Shown here: positions 60,052 to 64,000 of the stretch, one piece after another
Layout: each line of letters begins with the position of its first letter
Position numbering within the stretch: the first letter of the stretch is position 1
From: GCA-2687025 sp964473525
GTDB lineage: Bacteria; Poribacteria; WGA-4E; GCA-2687025
Assembly (NCBI GenBank): GCA_964473525.1
Contig: CAYYPK010000015.1
Span: forward strand, 1-64,000
Direction of reading: 5' to 3'
Length of the DNA: 64,000 bases
Notes under the pieces: model-generated
Told to the model about the DNA's origin: nothing
Databases searched by the model: none
The model's input: the letters and a program-made list of their open reading frames with translations, nothing else
Translations under genes and position numbers: made by a program

Positions 60052-61296
60052 ATGCAGGCCGAGATCGTTCGCCACGCCCTGGACAAGGTACCCCTGTCCA
60101 TCATCTTCGATGACTCGACGGTGCTTGTAAACCTGAACTACTTCTGGATGAGGGACCGCAACCCCATCGACGGACTGGCGCGCAAGTGGGAACACGTGCC
60201 GGTGGTGCACCCCGAGTCGTTCACCCGCGAGTTCGCGGAGTTCTGCCTCGAGAACGGGGTGCGTGGCAAGTACAGCATCGTGCCGAACCCGGCAGGCTTG
60301 GGCCGCGTCGATCACGGGCTGCCGATGTTCAGCAAGGCGCAGCAGGAAAGCTGGCTGAACATGTGCCGCGAGCTCATCGTGCCAGCGTACGACATCACGC
60401 CGGAGATGATCACGCACACGGCCGTGGTGGATCCACAGACGATGGAGCCGCTGGAAACCGGCGAGTGGGAGCAGTACGAGTGGGCCACGCTGCCCGTGGA
60501 CCGCGAGGAGTTCGTCACGGAGTACCTGCGCGTCGCCTGTGAGATCGTGGACAACCTGGGTATGCCGCCCGAGGGCGTGACGTCGCCAGGCGGCTTCGGA
60601 GGCCGCACGCTCGAGTTCTACGCGCGGATCGCCGGCGTCGCGAACCGCGAGGTGACTGGGAACCCCACGCCGTATTTCTTCAAACGCGTCTCCGACACTG
60701 GATGCGTGGAGACCCCGGTGTGGTACGCGGATCGCGAGGCGGGAACCGCGGTCGGCGAGATCATCGCGTCGACGGGCGATTGGACCGGGTCGTGGGAGGG
60801 GTACCGCGAGGCGAACGCGGACAAGTACATCACCGAGGATCTGCAAGGCGGGCGGCTGCCAGAAGTCATCGACCAGGGCGACCCGGCCGTGCTCATCAGT
60901 CACTGGCAGGGCTTCTACGGCATGCATGACGAAGACCGCCGTGGCTTCAACGCCTTCAAGACCGTCGTCCGTCGCCTCAAGGAGCGCGACCCCAACGGCG
61001 AGCGGACGCAGTGGCGCAAGTGCAGCGAGATCACGAACTACGCGTGCCAAAGGGAGATGGCCGAGATGACGCAAGCGGGCGGCGACTTCACCTTCGACCT
61101 GCCAGTGCAAGCGCCCGAACTCACGGTGCGTGTCACCGGCGCGGACGTTCGGGGCGTCACCGTGGACGGCGAGGAGCTGTCGCGCGCGGCGGGCCGTTCG
61201 ACCTTCCGCTCAGGCACGTTCATTGAGGAGGACGGCACGACCCTAGTCGCGTTCGACCCAGCCGCGCGGGCCGTGTCCATGACCGCGCACGCATAG
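60052..61296 (+). CDS. Uncharacterised protein, polysaccharide-deacetylase-like fold
   Basis: 414 residues from the ATG with GGAG nine bases upstream; the frame open to 59995 lacks coding character. No signal peptide. The N-terminus VPLSIIFDDSTVLVNLNYFWMRDRN resembles the beta-strand plus Asp-Asp metal motif of NodB-like polysaccharide deacetylases, and LISHWQGFYGMHD could be the distal His motif. The remainder shows alpha/beta barrel character and a short C-terminal beta domain. Family membership is tentative. It is divergent from the TonB receptor operon and could share its regulator, but nothing else ties it to that cluster. Confidence 0.5.
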   Translation: MQAEIVRHALDKVPLSIIFDDSTVLVNLNYFWMRDRNPIDGLARKWEHVPVVHPESFTREFAEFCLENGVRGKYSIVPNPAGLGRVDHGLPMFSKAQQESWLNMCRELIVPAYDITPEMITHTAVVDPQTMEPLETGEWEQYEWATLPVDREEFVTEYLRVACEIVDNLGMPPEGVTSPGGFGGRTLEFYARIAGVANREVTGNPTPYFFKRVSDTGCVETPVWYADREAGTAVGEIIASTGDWTGSWEGYREANADKYITEDLQGGRLPEVIDQGDPAVLISHWQGFYGMHDEDRRGFNAFKTVVRRLKERDPNGERTQWRKCSEITNYACQREMAEMTQAGGDFTFDLPVQAPELTVRVTGADVRGVTVDGEELSRAAGRSTFRSGTFIEEDGTTLVAFDPAARAVSMTAHA

Positions 61297-61316
61297 GCCC
61301 GCTCGGTCGCGGGCCT
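61295..61316. terminator. Hairpin between convergent genes
   Basis: An 8-bp perfect stem AGGCCCGC/GCGGGCCT (61295-61302 with 61309-61316) and loop TCGGTC, beginning inside the TAG stop of the upstream gene. It lies between the converging 60052 gene and gnd and lacks a U-tract. Confidence 0.4.
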
Positions 61317-61348
61317 GGATGCGGGGTCGTTCGCCGTGCGGAACGGCG

Positions 61349-62815
<1,467 letters not shown>

Positions 62816-63028
62816 GTGCCGTATCCTGTCTCTGCGTGGCGGCGCGTCCTCGGCGGCAAGCCTGGGCGCGTCGGGCTCTCCGGTAGCGCGGTTAGCATAG
62901 GCAATCCCAGCGAGACGGGCAACGCTTCGCCGCGAGCGGCGTGTTTACGCGTCGGTCGCGCCGTAGTTATACTCACACCCGGCGCGCCCGCGGGCGCCAC
63001 CACCAGCACTAGCAGAAGGGCGATGCCA

Positions 63029-63415
63029 ATGGCAGTTCTGATGCACACGCGCATCCGCGTGAGCAACCTTGACGACAGTATCGAGTTCTACACGAAGCAT
63101 CTCGGCTTCGAGCTGAGCCACCGCAACCCAAACTCGCCTGCGGGCAACGAGATAGCGTTCCTAACGCTGCCGGGGAACGAGCACGCGGTCGAACTCACCT
63201 ACTCGCCCGACTATGAGCTCGCGGTGCCCGAGGATCTGATGCACTTCGCCATCGGCGTGCCCGACCTGATCGCCTTCTGCGACAAGCTCGAGAAGGACGG
63301 CCTCGAAATCTGGCCGGACGGATGGCGGGAGAAGTTCGCCGCCGGGAACAAGATGGGCTTCGTAGACGACCCGGACGGATACGAGATCGAGCTCCTTGAG
63401 CGCAAGGACGCGTAG
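63029..63415 (+). CDS. gloA: Glyoxalase I-type (lactoylglutathione lyase) VOC protein
   Basis: 128 residues. The ATG at 63029 has AAGGG nine bases upstream; an ATG at 63023 is too close to it. Residues LMHTRIRVSNLDDSIEFYTKHLGFEL are the glyoxalase opening, with the first metal ligand His in MHTRIRV. AVELTYS gives a Glu, MHFAIGV a His and YEIELLER a Glu, so all four metal-binding positions of the E. coli-like enzyme are kept. It would isomerise the hemithioacetal of methylglyoxal and glutathione or another thiol. The upstream 1.7 kb in the same frame is antisense to gnd and non-coding. Confidence 0.87.
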   Translation: MAVLMHTRIRVSNLDDSIEFYTKHLGFELSHRNPNSPAGNEIAFLTLPGNEHAVELTYSPDYELAVPEDLMHFAIGVPDLIAFCDKLEKDGLEIWPDGWREKFAAGNKMGFVDDPDGYEIELLERKDA

Positions 63416-63441
63416 CGCCGCGCGCGCTGCGAGCACGACAA

Positions 63442-63462
63442 CGGCGAGCCCAGGGCTCGCCG
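63442..63462. terminator. Bidirectional hairpin between convergent genes
   Basis: A 9-bp perfect stem CGGCGAGCC/GGCTCGCCG (63442-63450 with 63454-63462) with a CAG loop, in the 80-base spacer between the VOC gene and the isomerase gene. No U-tract follows. Confidence 0.4.
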
Positions 63463-63495
63463 GTGTCGGGTACGGGTCCGTGCAGACGGTCTCGC

Positions 63496-64000
63496 CTAGT
63501 TGTCGAAGTAGGGCGACAGACCGTCGTAGGTGCGCTGTGCGACGTCGTCGACCTCCGCCAGGGGCAGCTCCTTGGTCCCCACGATCTCGACGACGGCGCA
63601 GTCGGTCTGTGGAACATCGCGCATCGCGGCGGCGATGTCCGCCAACGGAAGCGCGCCGCCACCGGGGATCTGGTTGGCCACCGGGCCGATGGGCTTCTCG
63701 CGGCCGAGCGTGTCGCGAATGCGCAGCGTTGCGATGTGCGGCGCGAGCTCCTGGACCGACGCGACGGGATCCTCCTCGGCGTCGGTGCGCCAGATGTGCG
63801 AGGCGTCCCAGTTCAGGCCGATGGCGTCGCCGTCGACCATGCTCATGAACCTGCTCGCCGTTGGCGTGCTGTAGACGCTGCCGCCAACGTGTGGCTTGAT
63901 GCTGATCTTCACGCCAACGCTCTTGGCGTACTCGCCGAGCTCGCTGACGTAGTCCACGGCCGCCTTGAAGTCGTCCTCGTCGTCGGCTTTCCCAGGAGGA
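63496..64000 (-). CDS. Sugar phosphate isomerase/epimerase (xylose-isomerase-like barrel), 5' end beyond window
   Basis: The frame remains open to the right edge, reading PPGKADDEDDFKAAVDYV before the internal GTG at 63957, so the visible 168 codons are the C-terminal part. Motifs fit AP-endonuclease-2/IolE-like TIM barrels: SVGVKISIKPHVGGSVYST, GLNWDASHIWRTD, LRIRDTLG and IPGGGALPLADI, with metal ligands expected in KPH and DASH. The IPGGG/AVVEIVG end is typical of hydroxypyruvate isomerase and tagatose epimerase relatives. Substrate unknown. It converges with the VOC gene. Confidence 0.8.
   Translation of the reverse strand, partial: PPGKADDEDDFKAAVDYVSELGEYAKSVGVKISIKPHVGGSVYSTPTASRFMSMVDGDAIGLNWDASHIWRTDAEEDPVASVQELAPHIATLRIRDTLGREKPIGPVANQIPGGGALPLADIAAAMRDVPQTDCAVVEIVGTKELPLAEVDDVAQRTYDGLSPYFDN

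Overview
The window is a GC-rich stretch of about 64 kb from a Gram-negative bacterium. It looks like part of a draft or metagenome-derived genome, because two runs of N (14727-14736 and 54993-55026) interrupt genes. Three features suggest an uncultivated FCB-group lineage such as Latescibacterota or Gemmatimonadota: a SprA-like outer-membrane protein at the left edge, outer-membrane receptors and lipoproteins, and many genes typical of environmental polysaccharide degraders (phytanoyl-CoA dioxygenase, DUF6807, heparinase II/III, CRTAC1-like, PQQ-like propellers). This placement is inferred from gene content only. No IS element, integrase, CRISPR array, rRNA or phage gene was seen.

Layout, left to right. 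1-9 kb: the 3' part of a SprA-like surface protein whose visible N-terminus is a Gly/Ser/Tyr repeat, two tandem secreted paralogues separated by a perfect terminator hairpin, a SUMF1-domain protein and a CRTAC1-like FG-GAP protein. 9-13.5 kb: GH2 glycosidase, galactonate-dehydratase-like enzyme, SDR dehydrogenase and PhyH dioxygenase, probably a sugar-catabolic group. 13.7-17.5 kb: a small membrane protein, a cyclophilin lipoprotein, coaX, an orphan gene and trmB. 17.5-27.6 kb (minus): a very large TPR-transglutaminase-SPOR lipoprotein, then heparinase II/III, GDPD, DUF6807 and a GH5-like enzyme. 27.8-34 kb (plus): an aromatic amino acid operon (DUF5069, pheA, hisC-like, tyrA, aroA, cmk, plsC) ending in tRNA-Ala and an intrinsic terminator.

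34-40 kb (minus): murA-hisD-hisC-(4-TM protein)-hisB-hisH-GNAT, a partial histidine operon without hisG, hisA, hisF or hisI. 40-45 kb: an S15/CocE hydrolase, a sialidase-like protein and a methyltransferase, overlapping or nearly so, plus a SnoaL-like protein and an amidohydrolase. 45-53 kb (minus): a MacB/Lol-like ABC exporter pair, a hotdog thioesterase, a small DMT-like protein, a GT4 glycosyltransferase and a sodium:solute symporter with its DUF3311 partner.

53-60 kb (minus) holds the most unusual group, a tightly coupled operon: TonB-dependent siderophore-type receptor, Rv2949c-type chorismate pyruvate-lyase, PaaK-like adenylate-forming ligase, flavin-dependent halogenase-like oxidoreductase and PQQ-like propeller. 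Together these could make, activate and oxidise or halogenate 4-hydroxybenzoate, with a dedicated outer-membrane receptor. An uncharacterised gene is transcribed divergently. 61-64 kb: gnd, a glyoxalase-type VOC protein and a sugar isomerase/epimerase cut by the right edge.

Starts were chosen by Shine-Dalgarno spacing, overlap with the upstream stop, signal peptides and family length. All homology statements are from recognising motifs by eye; no database search was run.
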